From: Parvibium lacunae
Lineage (GTDB): Bacteria; Pseudomonadota; Gammaproteobacteria; Burkholderiales; Burkholderiaceae_D
Assembly: GCF_003335215.1 (NCBI RefSeq)
Contig: NZ_QPGB01000004.1
Coordinates: 62,001 to 126,000 of the forward strand
Direction of reading: 5' to 3'
Length of the DNA stretch: 64,000 bases
Below the pieces are notes generated by a model, which made no database searches, was not told where the DNA came from, and saw only the letters and a list, made by a program, of their open reading frames with translations. A program made the position numbers and the translations under genes. This document shows, piece by piece, positions 8,937-19,629 of the stretch. Position 1 is the first letter of the stretch. Every line of letters starts with the position of its first letter.

Positions 8937-9298
8937 GTTGGTTTCCTTGATGAAGCAGAATTCAGCGTTAAATTACTGAATCATGACGAAATCTGTAAAT
9001 GCCACTGTTACAGATTGAGCCAGTTACATCACGCGCAGCAGCCACTCTTTTCAGGAGGCCGACCGATAAACCGCTTGTTACTGGGTCAGTGCTTGTATAA
9101 CGGGGCGTTGCTTTGTATGGGAGATTGACCCCCATAAATCAGCACATTACAAAAACTTAGCCTAGTATTAAAGCATTTTGGTAGCGTTTCGTCAATCTTT
9201 GGCAAACATTCATATGCTGGTCTATTTAGCTTAAGCACGTTGAGCCCAACCGAGAGATTAAGTTACCCACAATGTCAATAAATAAATATAAATAATGT

Positions 9299-9307
9299 TG
9301 TGGATAA
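9299..9307 (-). promoter_or_regulatory. DnaA box
   Basis: TGTGGATAA on the plus strand reads TTATCCACA on the minus strand, the consensus high-affinity DnaA box. It lies in the AT-rich gap upstream of dnaA. Confidence 0.75.
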
Positions 9308-9346
9308 TTACTCTACATATCCCCAATTTATCTCTTAAAATCACAC

Positions 9347-9355
9347 TTATACACA
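9347..9355 (+). promoter_or_regulatory. DnaA box
   Basis: TTATACACA matches the consensus TTATNCACA exactly. It lies 39 bases downstream of the box at 9299-9307 and in the opposite orientation. Confidence 0.7.
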
Positions 9356-9703
9356 GAATCTTATTGCTAAACTGTTTTTTCTAAGTCGAGTTTGCTGGTC
9401 AGAAAATAAATTTTTTCTGGCTTTAATGTTCTGGCCAAGCAAGTGTGTAGTACCTCAACTCTGCGTGTAAGGCTAAATAAAATTGATTAAAAATAATACT
9501 AATAAATTATTTATATATATAAATCAATAACTTATATAAATTATGTTGGAACTTATTCATGTGGACTTTATTTGCATAGCCGTCTTTCCGGGATAAAACC
9601 AGTGTTATTATTTGCGGATAGTGTATTTATTCGTTACCAGAATTCCATGACAAACCGCGCCTAATTTTTGCGTTACCTTAAAACTGATTAAATATTAACT
9701 AAT

Positions 9704-11104
9704 ATGGAAGAAATTTGGCGCCAGTGCTTGCGTGACCTGCAGCAGGAAATCCCGTCTCAGCAGTTCAATGCTTGGCTCAAAGATTTAAATTGCCTTGATT
9801 TTAGCGAAGCAGATGAGACTGTACGTGTCGCGGCGCCCAATCGTTTTAAGCTGGATTGGGTTAAAACTCAATATGCCCACCGCATTACTGAACTGTTAAA
9901 TCGCTATCTAGGTAAAAGTATTCAATTACAGTTCGAAATTGCTGCACGGCCTGTCGCGCTTGAATCTCAGCAAGCGATTCCTCAAAATAACAGGAACACT
10001 ACTGACGAAGTCAAGTCTAGTTCAAATAATGCGGCAGCGCATGTTCAAAAGGTAAGCCAAGATACGGAAGCGGTGCATTCTGAAAAAGCCCAAATTTTTG
10101 CCAACCTGACATTTGAGACTTTTGTTCCAGGTAAAGCCAATCAGCTAGCGCGGGCGGCGGCACTTCAAGTTGCCGACAATCCTGGCGTATCTTATAACCC
10201 TCTGTTTTTGTACGGTGGTGTAGGTCTTGGAAAAACGCACCTCATTCATGCCGTTGGTAATACGATTCTGGAGCAGAATCCCAAAGCAAAAGTTAGGTAT
10301 ATCCACGCCCAGCAATATGTTAGTGATGTTGTGCGTGCTTATCAGCGCAAGAGCTTTGACGAATTTAAGCGCTACTATCATTCGCTTGATTTACTGCTGA
10401 TTGATGATATTCAATTCTTTGCCGGCAAATCGCGCACGCAAGAAGAATTCTTCTATGCATTTGAAGCACTCATCAATGCTCGCAAGCAAATTATTATCAC
10501 CAGTGATACTTATCCCAAAGAACTAGCCGAAATTGATGAACGCTTGAAATCGCGTTTTGATAGCGGTCTTACTGTTGCTATCGAACCTCCTGAGTTAGAA
10601 ATGCGAGTTGCGATTCTCATTAAAAAAGCGGCACTAGAGGGGGTATTACTGGGTGAAGAAGTTGCTTTTTTTATAGCAAAACACTTACGGCAGAACGTCA
10701 GGGAACTAGAAGGGGCCTTACGTAAAGTGCTGGCTTATTGCCGGTTTCACCACAAAACGATCAATGTTGATACAACCCGTGAGGCATTAAGAGATCTACT
10801 TTCTGTACAAAAAGGACAAATCTCGATTGAGAATATTCAGAAAACAGTGGCAGATTTTTACAAGCTCAAAGTTGCAGATCTTTATTCTAAGCGCAGACCA
10901 AACAATATTGCTTTACCACGACAAATTGCGATGTATTTAGCCAAAGAGTTAACCAAAAAAAGTTTGCCTGAAATTGGTGAAATGTTTGGTGGCCGTGACC
11001 ATACAACCGTCTTACATGCGGTACGTAAAATTGCAGAAGTGCGACAGAGTAATAGTGAGCTTAACCATCAATTGCATGTTTTAGAACAAACCTTACGCGG
11101 CTAG
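9704..11104 (+). CDS. dnaA: Chromosomal replication initiator protein DnaA
   Basis: A 466-residue protein with all four DnaA domains: an N-terminal interaction domain ([13 protein letters not shown]), a variable linker (about 95-135), an AAA+ domain with Walker [10 protein letters not shown] and Walker [10 protein letters not shown], and a C-terminal helix-turn-helix with the signature [15 protein letters not shown]. It binds DnaA boxes, melts oriC and loads the replicative helicase. The start codon has no obvious Shine-Dalgarno sequence. DnaA boxes on both sides suggest autoregulation. Confidence 0.98.
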   Translation: MEEIWRQCLRDLQQEIPSQQFNAWLKDLNCLDFSEADETVRVAAPNRFKLDWVKTQYAHRITELLNRYLGKSIQLQFEIAARPVALESQQAIPQNNRNTTDEVKSSSNNAAAHVQKVSQDTEAVHSEKAQIFANLTFETFVPGKANQLARAAALQVADNPGVSYNPLFLYGGVGLGKTHLIHAVGNTILEQNPKAKVRYIHAQQYVSDVVRAYQRKSFDEFKRYYHSLDLLLIDDIQFFAGKSRTQEEFFYAFEALINARKQIIITSDTYPKELAEIDERLKSRFDSGLTVAIEPPELEMRVAILIKKAALEGVLLGEEVAFFIAKHLRQNVRELEGALRKVLAYCRFHHKTINVDTTREALRDLLSVQKGQISIENIQKTVADFYKLKVADLYSKRRPNNIALPRQIAMYLAKELTKKSLPEIGEMFGGRDHTTVLHAVRKIAEVRQSNSELNHQLHVLEQTLRG

Positions 11105-11361
11105 TTTCGCTGTAAAAGTAAGCGAATAGGATCTTTGACTACTGTTGTAAACACTGTGGATGAGCAGTGAATAAGATGTGAAAGAAATCAGGAAAAAGCA
11201 GCGGGTGATTTTTTGTCCACATTTGGATACGCAGTTACCCATTCTTTTTCCGCAAAGTTCTAAATTCAGTAACTAATTGAAATAAAATTGTTTTTTTGGT
11301 TTATCCACAGAATTTGGCGAGCTTAGTAATTAAGTATTAAAGAGATAAAAGGATATTAAAT
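11105..11361. other. dnaA-dnaN intergenic region with DnaA boxes
   Basis: This 257-base gap has one perfect DnaA box, TTATCCACA at 11301-11309 (plus). It also has two single-mismatch copies: TTGTCCACA at 11213-11221 (plus) and TGTGGATGA at 11155-11163 (minus orientation). It may be a second half of a bipartite origin or may control dnaN. No gene was seen in it. Confidence 0.55.
11301..11309 (+). promoter_or_regulatory. DnaA box between dnaA and dnaN
   Basis: TTATCCACA is a perfect consensus box, 53 bases upstream of the dnaN start. Confidence 0.7.
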
Positions 11362-12465
11362 ATGTTATTGGCCAAAACAACACGTGATGCCATTTTGAAA
11401 CCACTGCAGACCGTCAGTGGGATTGTTGAACGTCGTCACACTCTGCCTATCCTCGCCAATATTTTGTTACGTAAGCAAGGTCAGCAAGTGGCTTTCTTGT
11501 CCACAGACGTTGAAATCCAAATTCAGACAATCGCAGAACTCGGTGGTGGTCATGATGAATTTGCAACTACCGTAGGTGCTAGAAAGTTATTAGATATTTT
11601 GCGGGCCTTACCAGAGGGCGAAGTCAGCTTATCGTTTGCCAATAAAAAACTGACCATACAAGCTGGCAAAAGCCGCTTTAACCTACAAACCATGGCAGCC
11701 GATGAGTTCCCCACTGTGGTCCAACCGCCTGCTTACGATATCCATTTCTCGCTACCGCAAAAAACGCTCAAGCATTTGTTTAGCATGGTCCACTTTGCCA
11801 TGGCTCAACAGGATATTCGTTACTACCTCAATGGACTGTTATTTGTCGTCGAGGGACAGCAAGTACGCGCTGTTGCAACAGATGGCCATCGTTTAGCGTT
11901 TTGCAGTACCGACCTCAGTGAAAGCTTAGGCAAACAAGAAGTCATTATTCCTCGCAAAACAATTCTGGAATTACAACGATTGTTGGACGACAGCGAAGAG
12001 CCGGTGCAGATAGATATTGCGCCGAATCAAATCCGTTTCCGTTTTGCCCAGATCGAATTAGTTTCCAAATTGGTAGAAGGAAAGTTTCCTGACTACCAGC
12101 GAGTCATTCCGCAAAATCATCAGAAAAAATTTGTTGTTCACCGTGAAATGCTGCTGCACTCACTACAGCGGGTTGCTATTTTGACTTCTGATAAGTTCAA
12201 GGGTGTGCGCTGTGTCCTGGCGAGTGGCTCACTGAAGCTTTCTTCAACCAATGCAGATCAAGAAGATGCCCATGAAGAGCTTGAGATCAACTACAACGCA
12301 GAAACAATTGATATTGGTTTTAATGTCAGCTATCTGTTGGATGTTTTAAATAACTTGAAGAGCGAGCAAATTCAACTGGCGATGCAAGATCAAAACAGCT
12401 CAGCATTATTAACACTGCCAGAACAAGAGAGCTTTAAATACGTGGTCATGCCCATGCGTATCTAA
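11362..12465 (+). CDS. dnaN: DNA polymerase III beta subunit (sliding clamp)
   Basis: A 367-residue protein of standard length, beginning MLLAKTTRDAILKPLQTVSGIVERRHTLPIL and ending in the family C-terminus YVVMPMRI, which contributes to the protein-binding pocket. As a ring dimer it encircles DNA and tethers polymerase III and other clamp-binding proteins. An AAAGGA ribosome-binding site lies about 9 bases before the ATG. It follows dnaA in the classical order. Confidence 0.98.
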   Translation: MLLAKTTRDAILKPLQTVSGIVERRHTLPILANILLRKQGQQVAFLSTDVEIQIQTIAELGGGHDEFATTVGARKLLDILRALPEGEVSLSFANKKLTIQAGKSRFNLQTMAADEFPTVVQPPAYDIHFSLPQKTLKHLFSMVHFAMAQQDIRYYLNGLLFVVEGQQVRAVATDGHRLAFCSTDLSESLGKQEVIIPRKTILELQRLLDDSEEPVQIDIAPNQIRFRFAQIELVSKLVEGKFPDYQRVIPQNHQKKFVVHREMLLHSLQRVAILTSDKFKGVRCVLASGSLKLSSTNADQEDAHEELEINYNAETIDIGFNVSYLLDVLNNLKSEQIQLAMQDQNSSALLTLPEQESFKYVVMPMRI

Positions 12466-12475
12466 TGCAAGGTAA

Positions 12476-15046
<2,571 letters not shown>

Positions 15047-15063
15047 GTCAATTTTGATGTTGG

Positions 15064-15082
15064 GGTCGCAAGTAAAGCGACC
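15064..15082. terminator. Weak hairpin between convergent gyrB and the 15095 gene
   Basis: GGTCGC (15064-15069) and GCGACC (15077-15082) form a short stem 18 bases after the gyrB stop. It is followed by TCATTCTC rather than a clean T-run, so this is at best a weak terminator. Confidence 0.3.
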
Positions 15083-15094
15083 TCATTCTCAGGC

Positions 15095-15511
15095 TTAGCG
15101 ATCAAAGAGGGGCAGTGTCGCCAGATCGATGTTCGTTTTATTTTTTTCGTCAGGGTGGAGTTTGTCCATCCGTACTAAGAAAGTAATCGGACTGTCCAGA
15201 ACATAGTTTGCTTCTTGATACTGAACGAGCAAACCATGAAAATCACGGGCCCAGTGAGCGCGTGCATCAAGTTTATGACTAACGCGGCCCATATATTGCT
15301 CTCTGGGTATGAGAGACCAACATTCCAGACGGCGCTGTTCGGTTTTACCCAACCAGACATCCAAGGCGGTCACTAAACTACCCCCATAACGGGCTGCTAG
15401 CACTTTTTGTGGCTGTGACTGTTTAAGCAAGCTCTCTACCTGCTGTGGCTGGTATGCTTCAGTATGCAAACGATCCCATTCTGAGCGGGTAACAAAAACG
15501 ATGCGGGGCAT
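15095..15511 (-). CDS. Hypothetical protein, 138 residues
   Basis: I do not recognise the family. The protein begins MPRIVFVTRSEWDRLHTEAYQ and is rich in charged and aromatic residues. It has no signal peptide, membrane segment or metal-binding cluster. It is convergent with gyrB and divergent from the 5'-nucleotidase at 15628, so it is probably transcribed alone. Good codon use and a complete frame make it a likely real cytoplasmic protein. Confidence 0.65.
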   Translation of the reverse strand: MPRIVFVTRSEWDRLHTEAYQPQQVESLLKQSQPQKVLAARYGGSLVTALDVWLGKTEQRRLECWSLIPREQYMGRVSHKLDARAHWARDFHGLLVQYQEANYVLDSPITFLVRMDKLHPDEKNKTNIDLATLPLFDR

Positions 15512-15627
15512 TGAGTTTATAGTTATTGTCTATTAATTCAAGAATAGGTATTGTAACCACAGCACTTTTTATGGCGTCATACTTTTTGCGGATCCTGCGC
15601 TTTGCCTGAACAAATTAGGGAGGATAT

Positions 15628-16533
15628 GTGGCGGTAACGTTACAAGATAAACTGGTGGTGGCGCTTTCCTCGCGTGCCCTGTTTGACTTTGAAGAAGAGA
15701 ACCAACTGTTTGAAGAGGCGGGCAGCCAATCCTATGTTCAGTTGCAGCTGACCCGGCTAACCCAGCCTGCCCAGCCCGGAGTGGCTTTTCCGCTGGTGCA
15801 GAAATTATTGCGTTTCAATGCGGATGGTCAGCACCGTGTCGAAGTGGTGATTCTGTCACGCAATGACCCTGTCAGTGGATTGCGCGTTTTTCACTCTGCT
15901 CAAGAAAATCACTTACAAATTGAGCGTGGGGTGTTTACCCAAGGGCGCACGCCATTTAAATATCTTCGGCCGCTGGGCGCAAAGCTATTCCTGTCCGTCA
16001 ATGAATCAGATGTTCGGCAAGCCCTTGAAGCAGGCTTTCCTGCTGCACGGGTTTTTCCTGATTCGATTAAGAGTGCCGAGGCGAATCCGGATGAAATCCG
16101 GATCGCATTTGATGGCGATGCCGTGCTGTTTGCTGATGATTCTGAGCGCGTTTTCAAAGAACGAGGTCTGAATGCATTTCAATCGCACGAAGCCCAATAT
16201 GCCCAAACACCGCTGCCTCCCGGCCCCTTCGTTCCGCTACTGCAAGCGATCCATCTCTTACAGACCCTACCTGCAAATCAGGTTCCCGTTCGAATCCGAA
16301 CGGCGTTGGTAACCGCGCGTTCGGCGCCGGCCCATGAGCGCGCCATACGGACCCTGATGAGTTGGCAAATCACGATTGATGAGGCCATGTTTTTAGGGGG
16401 CTTAGAAAAGGGCCCATTCTTGCAGGAATTTGAACCAGACTTCTTCTTTGATGACCAGACCCGACATTGCGAATCTGCCAAATATGCTGGTCCTACAGGG
16501 CATGTCGTACATGGTGTCGCTAACCCCAGGTAA
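15628..16533 (+). CDS. Cytosolic 5'-nucleotidase
   Basis: A 301-residue protein resembling the bacterial branch of the cytosolic 5'-nucleotidase family (PF06189). It has VALSSRALFDFEEENQLFEEAG near the start, a central AFDGDAVLFADDSERVFKE block and a C-terminal FLGGLEKGPFLQEFEPDFFFDDQ region rich in acidic metal-binding candidates. It should dephosphorylate nucleoside 5'-monophosphates. The GTG at 15628 was chosen as start because a strong AGGGAGGA sequence lies 3-10 bases before it; an ATG two bases upstream is in another frame and stops at once. Confidence 0.85.
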   Translation: MAVTLQDKLVVALSSRALFDFEEENQLFEEAGSQSYVQLQLTRLTQPAQPGVAFPLVQKLLRFNADGQHRVEVVILSRNDPVSGLRVFHSAQENHLQIERGVFTQGRTPFKYLRPLGAKLFLSVNESDVRQALEAGFPAARVFPDSIKSAEANPDEIRIAFDGDAVLFADDSERVFKERGLNAFQSHEAQYAQTPLPPGPFVPLLQAIHLLQTLPANQVPVRIRTALVTARSAPAHERAIRTLMSWQITIDEAMFLGGLEKGPFLQEFEPDFFFDDQTRHCESAKYAGPTGHVVHGVANPR

Positions 16534-16569
16534 TCCGGCAGCGCTAAATCAGCACCTGATCTGCGGCCC

Positions 16570-16614
16570 AAAAAAATAGGCGGTAGGGTTAAGTCAGACC
16601 TAACCGGTACCGCC
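16570..16614 (-). terminator. Rho-independent terminator for the minus-strand genes
   Basis: On the minus strand, GGCGGTACCGGTTA pairs imperfectly with TAACCCTACCGCC; GGCGGTA (plus 16579-16585) and TACCGCC (16608-16614) are the outer arms. The stem is followed by TATTTTTTT. This is a classical terminator reading from the 17662-to-16659 direction. It lies just beyond the end of the convergent 5'-nucleotidase gene. Confidence 0.75.
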
Positions 16615-16635
16615 TCAAGGATGGGCAAACACTTC

Positions 16636-16655
16636 GCAAAAAATCACTTTTTTGC
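16636..16655 (-). repeat. A/T-stem hairpin downstream of the possible remnant
   Basis: GCAAAAAA (16636-16643) and TTTTTTGC (16648-16655) form an 8-base perfect stem with a 4-base loop. It starts 4 bases after the stop of the minus frame ending at 16659. It may be a second, weak terminator. Confidence 0.4.
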
Positions 16656-16658
16656 CGG

Positions 16659-16814
16659 CTAGAATTGCTTCTTATGACAACCCCAGTGTGTCTGTGCGGC
16701 TTGCTGGGTGGGTAGCAATCGCACATCCGTAACCAGATTGTCTGTGGCGTTCAGGGTAGAGACAACGCTAAAGTTGGAAGTAGCATCGGGTGCCACTCTT
16801 GGTATCAAAAGATG
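16659..16814 (-). pseudogene. Possible C-terminal gene remnant
   Basis: A minus-strand frame of 51 codons ends at a TAG at 16659 and reads, in part, ATSNFSVVSTLNATDNLVT and then DVRLLPTQQAAQTHWGC. The composition is protein-like. There is no ATG: only a TTG (16808) or a GTG (16796), neither with a ribosome-binding site. An overlapping minus frame just upstream, including LNLSVALSTFSQL and ASFDTKSG, also looks coding and runs into a stop after a short overlap. A single frameshift would join them. No family was recognised; it may be a decayed gene. Confidence 0.3.
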
Positions 16815-16823
16815 CTACTGATG

Positions 16824-16862
16824 CTGTTGCGCTAAGCTGACTGAAGGTCGATAGCGCAACAG
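16824..16862. repeat. Perfect 11-base inverted repeat after the DUF3717 gene
   Basis: CTGTTGCGCTA (16824-16834) and TAGCGCAACAG (16852-16862) are exact complements around a 17-base loop. The repeat begins 7 bases after the stop of the minus-strand gene at 16869. It has no T-run, so it may be a processing or stability hairpin rather than a terminator. Confidence 0.55.
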
Positions 16863-16868
16863 AGAGGT

Positions 16869-17114
16869 TTAGGGATGGCTTGTCGCGACCGTTGCCGCCG
16901 GCGCTTTTTGAATCGCTTGCCAGGCGATTTCAAAGGCTTGCTGGGTATCTGCATCCATGCTGCTTAACGCTACGTCTGCCTGGTGTTGATAGATCATTAA
17001 TGCATACGGTTTCGCTAACAGACTGGCGGGACGACAAAGTGCTTCACCCTGAGCAGGCTGTTGCTGCCGCCAATAATTAATGGCGCTTTCAAGCATACTC
17101 AGGGTAATCTGCAT
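16869..17114 (-). CDS. DUF3717-type small protein
   Basis: An 81-residue protein beginning MQITLSMLESAINYWR, followed by GEALCRPASLLAKPYALMIY. This matches, by eye, the DUF3717 family of small uncharacterised betaproteobacterial proteins. There is no signal peptide or membrane segment. It lies 17 bases downstream of the TonB-C-like lipoprotein gene and is probably co-transcribed with it. Function unknown. Confidence 0.75.
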   Translation of the reverse strand: MQITLSMLESAINYWRQQQPAQGEALCRPASLLAKPYALMIYQHQADVALSSMDADTQQAFEIAWQAIQKAPAATVATSHP

Positions 17115-17131
17115 CGCTTTCTATCTGCTCG

Positions 17132-17662
17132 TTACTTGCTACCGTAGGCTTGCGGCGCGCTGACGGAGCGAATTTGAAATTTACGGTCTTGTCGCATGAG
17201 CCAGGTTTCTGTGTACTCTAGCTCCGCTTTGCCTTGCAAAAGCTCACTGCGCGGCGCGGGTAGCGGCTGCGCGTTTCGCAAGCTTTGCAGCACGACCTGA
17301 TCAAAATCATTTAACCCGGCTGAGCGCAAGATGCTGTATTGCGCCAAGCCCTGACGGGTAAATGTTAGCTTCACAATGGTGACTGACCGTAGCATGGGGG
17401 GCACGACGCCATTGAAAGTAAGGTCTGGGTTGGCTTGCAAAATCAGGGTTGCGATTTCCTTCTTGAAATCTTCCAAGTTACGGGCATTGGCGATTTTCGC
17501 TTGGGGTGCTACTGGGGCGGCTGGCGGTGGTGCAACCGGTGCCGGTGGCGGTGGTGTAACGGGTGCGGGTGGGGTGGGTTTGGCGGGGGGCGGTGCTTTG
17601 GTGCCGCAACCCCAAAGGACAAAAAGAGTCGCTGCGCAGAGTCCCAAAATTCGTTTTTGCAT
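17132..17662 (-). CDS. Proline-rich lipoprotein with TonB C-terminal-like domain
   Basis: A 176-residue protein with a signal peptide and a lipobox-like FVLWGC (Cys19). A proline/alanine-rich linker follows (about 24-53), then a folded domain where VTIVKLTFTRQGLAQYSILRSAG and FDQVVLQSLRNAQPLP resemble the TonB/TolA C-terminal fold. Family members span the periplasm or act as small TonB-like lipoproteins. There is no ExbB/ExbD gene nearby, so an energy-transducing role cannot be claimed. A structural lipoprotein is equally possible. Confidence 0.7.
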   Translation of the reverse strand: MQKRILGLCAATLFVLWGCGTKAPPPAKPTPPAPVTPPPPAPVAPPPAAPVAPQAKIANARNLEDFKKEIATLILQANPDLTFNGVVPPMLRSVTIVKLTFTRQGLAQYSILRSAGLNDFDQVVLQSLRNAQPLPAPRSELLQGKAELEYTETWLMRQDRKFQIRSVSAPQAYGSK

Positions 17663-17709
17663 AGGTTAGCCTGTCTTTAATCGGGGATGAGTCTATCAAG
17701 TATCGCAGA

Positions 17710-18207
17710 TTACCATGCCCAGGTTAAGGCAATGGTATAACCGTCGGGCGCTTGGTCTTTCTCATGCAGTAAAACCAGTTGGCCCGATAAATCATATTTG
17801 TGTACAGCAAGTTTTTTCACTTCGTATGGGAAAAAGCTGCTGCGAAAGCTGAAGCTATCACCTTTAGCCAGCCCGCTGACTTGAATGCAGAGGGCAATTT
17901 CTGCGTATTTGCCCAAACTATTGAAGCTGCAATCTACCGCACGAAAGCGGCCTGAATTACTGATTTCCAAGCTCGGATAAACGCTGAAGCTCGTCTGCGT
18001 TTGCTGCGCGAAGTCGGTATTGCCCTTTGCATAACATAGGGTGAGCGGTTTATTGCTAACCCCGACCCGAACTAGCTCACTCTGTTTCTCACCCAGTGTG
18101 AGGTACACCCACAGTTTCTCCGCCACATTACCGAGGGTGCGCTGCTCGTTAACAATGTCTTGAATTTGTTGGGGTTGTGGCAGTGATTGTGCTTGTGGGG
18201 TATTCAT
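17710..18207 (-). CDS. Hypothetical protein, 165 residues
   Basis: I do not recognise the family. The ATG at 18207 was chosen because AGGAAAAAC precedes it directly; the frame extends further upstream but without a start signal. The N-terminus is glutamine-rich and the rest is predicted beta-rich (VYLTLGEKQSELVRVGV and SGRFRAVDCSFNSLGKY, for example), with three cysteines and no export signal. It lies 52 bases downstream of another unknown gene, 18260-18697, and the two probably form an operon. Confidence 0.65.
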   Translation of the reverse strand: MNTPQAQSLPQPQQIQDIVNEQRTLGNVAEKLWVYLTLGEKQSELVRVGVSNKPLTLCYAKGNTDFAQQTQTSFSVYPSLEISNSGRFRAVDCSFNSLGKYAEIALCIQVSGLAKGDSFSFRSSFFPYEVKKLAVHKYDLSGQLVLLHEKDQAPDGYTIALTWAW

Positions 18208-18259
18208 GTTTTTCCTGATGGGTTTAACGCGATGGGTTGTGGTGAGCGTCTGTGTTCTT

Positions 18260-18697
18260 TCAGCGCGGGTTTTTATTAAAAACAATCACGGCAGGCATGC
18301 TATGGGCATCGGTTTTCTTGGCATAGCCCTGGTTTGTCAGCCGCGTAATCGTTTCTTGCAAGGCGCTATAGGCAACCCCTTCACTGTCAAATGGGCCAAT
18401 ATTAATGAGCTCAAACTCTCCCGACTTGGTCTGCCGATAGCTGGTATAAGCGGCAAAGTAATTTTTACGCTCATCAACGTCGCGTTTGTTTCTGATCAAG
18501 CCAGAGCTGCGATAGACGCGCTCTTTTTTGTCTAAATAGCCGCCTGTTGGTGCGGGGCCAAAATCAACATAAGCCGAATAGGCGCATTGTGCCGACACAG
18601 AGAGAGCATTGTCCCGATCAGGGCGGCCAGCCAAGGGTGTTTTGACATATGGTCTTTCAGGGTGAATGCTGATGGGTTTGGCGTCAGCGTAATGCAT
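18260..18697 (-). CDS. Hypothetical protein, 145 residues
   Basis: Not recognised. It begins MHYADAKPISIHPERPYV and has a basic middle with several tyrosines. The C-terminal half, including INIGPFDSEGVAYSALQETI, could form alternating strands and helices. There is no signal peptide. It is the first gene of a probable two-gene minus-strand unit with 17710-18207 and is divergent from the transporter gene at 18814. Function unknown. Confidence 0.65.
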   Translation of the reverse strand: MHYADAKPISIHPERPYVKTPLAGRPDRDNALSVSAQCAYSAYVDFGPAPTGGYLDKKERVYRSSGLIRNKRDVDERKNYFAAYTSYRQTKSGEFELINIGPFDSEGVAYSALQETITRLTNQGYAKKTDAHSMPAVIVFNKNPR

Positions 18698-18813
18698 TTT
18701 TCAGGATTGCGTTAATCTAATCAAGCCATTATCGATTCCGCTCCTGTGGTTGTTGTATGCTTGCGCGGTTTCTATTACTTCGCTGGCGTTGTGCCCGCAC
18801 TAAGGCAGCTTTT

Positions 18814-19575
18814 ATGTTGGATTATGTTTTATTGGGCGCGGCCTCTTTCTTTGCCGGCTTGGTCGATGCGGTCGTTGGCGGCGGGGGGCTGATCCTAATC
18901 CCTGCTTTATTTAGTCTCTTTCCCCATACCCACCCGGCCACTTTATTTGGTACTAACAAAGTTGGCAGTATCTGCGGCACCACCTCAGCGGTTTGGCGCT
19001 ATGCTCGTTCCGTTTCGATAGAGTGGGCACCCACTCTCCCCGCTGTTATTGCTGCGTTTGTGTTTTCTTTCGTCGGCGCGTGGATGGTTACGGTGTTCCC
19101 ACCAGACCAACTGCGCAAAGCCTTGCCTTTTGTATTGGCCGCGGTGGCACTCTATACCTTTTATAAAAAACAACTTGGGGTCACCCACGCCCCTCGCTTG
19201 GCGGGTTGGCGCCAGATCACTATGGGCTTGGCGTTGGGTGGGGTTGTCGGGTTTTATGACGGATTTTTCGGCCCAGGAACAGGCTCGTTTTTAGTGTTTG
19301 GCTTTGTCCGCTTATTTGGCTTTGATTTTCTAAAAGCATCGATTTCAAGCAAGGTGGTGAACATTGCGACCAATGCCGCCGCACTGCTGCTTTTTGGTCT
19401 CAAAGGCCATGTGTGGTGGCAGGTTGGTCTCATGCTCGCGGTGTGTAATATCGCTGGCGCCCAAATTGGCAGCCGACTGGCGATAAAACATGGCGCGGGT
19501 TTTGTGCGTAAATTGTTTTTAGTGGTGGTGTGTTTGCTGATTTTGAAAACGGGGTATGACGCCTTTGTGCGCTAA
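18814..19575 (+). CDS. TauE/SafE (TSUP) family membrane transporter
   Basis: A 253-residue integral membrane protein, beginning MLDYVLLGAASFFAGLVDAVVGGGG. The glycine-rich VDAVVGGGG and, in the second half, GFYDGFFGPGTGSF are the paired signatures of the two repeated halves of the TSUP fold (formerly DUF81). Members export or import sulfite, sulfoacetate and other organic anions; the substrate here is unknown. The ATG at 18814 has an AAGG about 9 bases upstream. The open frame continues to 18757, but that start has no ribosome-binding site and would add a non-family N-terminus. Confidence 0.9.
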   Translation: MLDYVLLGAASFFAGLVDAVVGGGGLILIPALFSLFPHTHPATLFGTNKVGSICGTTSAVWRYARSVSIEWAPTLPAVIAAFVFSFVGAWMVTVFPPDQLRKALPFVLAAVALYTFYKKQLGVTHAPRLAGWRQITMGLALGGVVGFYDGFFGPGTGSFLVFGFVRLFGFDFLKASISSKVVNIATNAAALLLFGLKGHVWWQVGLMLAVCNIAGAQIGSRLAIKHGAGFVRKLFLVVVCLLILKTGYDAFVR

Positions 19576-19587
19576 CTTCTGTAGTTA

Positions 19588-19619
19588 AGGCCCCGGCTGC
19601 AGCGAATGAGCTGGGGCCT
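19588..19619. terminator. Hairpin between convergent transporter and lipoprotein genes
   Basis: AGGCCCCGGCT (19588-19598) pairs with AGCTGGGGCCT (19609-19619) with one G-T pair. It lies 13 bases after the transporter stop. The T-run is not immediate (ATTATTTTT comes about 10 bases later), so termination efficiency is uncertain. Confidence 0.5.
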
Positions 19620-19629
19620 CTGTCGATCA

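Larger units (their letters stand above)
8937..9703. other. rpmH-dnaA intergenic region, candidate oriC
   Basis: This 767-base gap between divergent rpmH and dnaA contains no convincing gene. It becomes strongly AT-rich towards dnaA, and 9477-9550 is nearly all A and T, a candidate unwinding element. It carries two full matches to the DnaA box TTATNCACA (9299-9307 on minus, 9347-9355 on plus) and one single-mismatch copy, TTACCCACA, at 9263-9271. The promoters of the rpmH operon and of dnaA must also lie here. Position, composition and boxes together fit a replication origin; the exact unwinding site cannot be read from sequence alone. Confidence 0.7.
16534..16868. other. Gap with hairpins and a possible gene remnant
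   Basis: There is no intact gene in this 335-base gap. It holds a minus-strand terminator (16570-16614), a GCAAAAAA/TTTTTTGC hairpin (16636-16655), a minus frame of coding character (16659-16814) and an 11-base inverted repeat (16824-16862). These are described separately. Confidence 0.6.

Noticed and set aside
8889-9128. Open frame on the plus strand opposite rpmH
   Set aside because: It overlaps the certain L34 gene in antisense, and its protein shows no family features.
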